37,575 nucleotides of DNA. Origin: Apostichopus parvimensis. Taxonomy: Eukaryota > Echinodermata > Holothuroidea > Aspidochirotida > Stichopodidae. This document shows positions 37,540-37,575 of this stretch, piece by piece. Location of the stretch: NCBI GenBank assembly GCA_000934455.1, contig KN883437.1, positions 14,304-51,878 on the forward strand, read 5' to 3'. Position numbers and translations under genes: made by a program. The stretch's first letter is position 1, and each line of letters begins with the position of its first letter. The notes under the pieces are model-generated. The model was not told the DNA's origin and did not search any database. It saw only the letters and a program-made list of their open reading frames with translations.

Positions 37540-37575
37540 CACAGCCTGCACAGGGGTCCGGGCCAACAATGGTTG

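Larger units (their letters stand above)
35616..37575. other. Upstream flank of the ADAMTS-like gene
   Basis: The flank holds the presumed 5' UTR and promoter. The reading frame stays open upstream of the first ATG to about 35705 but offers no further ATG. A CpG-containing cluster with promoter-type motifs is at 36180-36260, and a low-complexity dispersed repeat is at 37427-37539. No second gene can be supported. Confidence 0.5.

Noticed and set aside
37354..37569. Gly-rich ORF at the window edge on the minus strand
   Set aside because: It overlaps the low-complexity hAT-like repeat end and has no domain.
1..37575. tRNA genes, rRNA and CRISPR arrays
   Set aside because: No B-box plus cloverleaf pattern, no rRNA core sequence and no regularly spaced short repeats with unique spacers were seen; the tandem arrays are contiguous minisatellites.

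Overview
This window is eukaryotic. It is AT-rich, dominated by non-coding DNA, contains GT-AG introns of up to about 25 kb, and carries fragments of CR1/L2-type LINEs, minisatellites and foldback repeats. No bacterial or viral gene organisation is present. The one gene I can support is the 5' part of an ADAMTS metalloprotease gene on the minus strand. The repeat types and base composition fit a marine invertebrate, with an echinoderm plausible, but the sequence alone does not fix the species. || Layout, read in gene order from right to left on the minus strand. 37575-35616 is the upstream flank: a low-complexity repeat at the window edge, and a CpG-containing cluster at 36180-36260 that could be a promoter. 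Five coding exons follow: 35615-35459 (signal peptide), 31657-31287 and 30673-30490 (propeptide), 5463-5385 (a small Ser/Asn-rich linker exon) and 3770-3599 (furin site and the first strand of the catalytic domain). Intron phases are 1, 0, 1, 2, 0 and join without a frame break, giving 321 codons from the first ATG. The rest of the protease (zinc site, disintegrin-like, TSR and spacer modules) lies below position 1. || The catalytic-domain start resembles the ADAMTS9/ADAMTS20/GON-1 clade most closely. These are secreted, furin-processed matrix proteases. || Introns fill the rest. Intron 3 (5464-30489) holds many local tandem duplications, a five-copy ~130-bp minisatellite, a LINE 3' end, G-rich and C-rich tracts, and two short stem-loops resembling degenerate hammerhead or Penelope-element motifs. 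Intron 1 holds a third such stem-loop and a striking ~166-bp near-perfect hairpin with a nearby partial copy. Nearly all short ORFs in the window look like chance frames.
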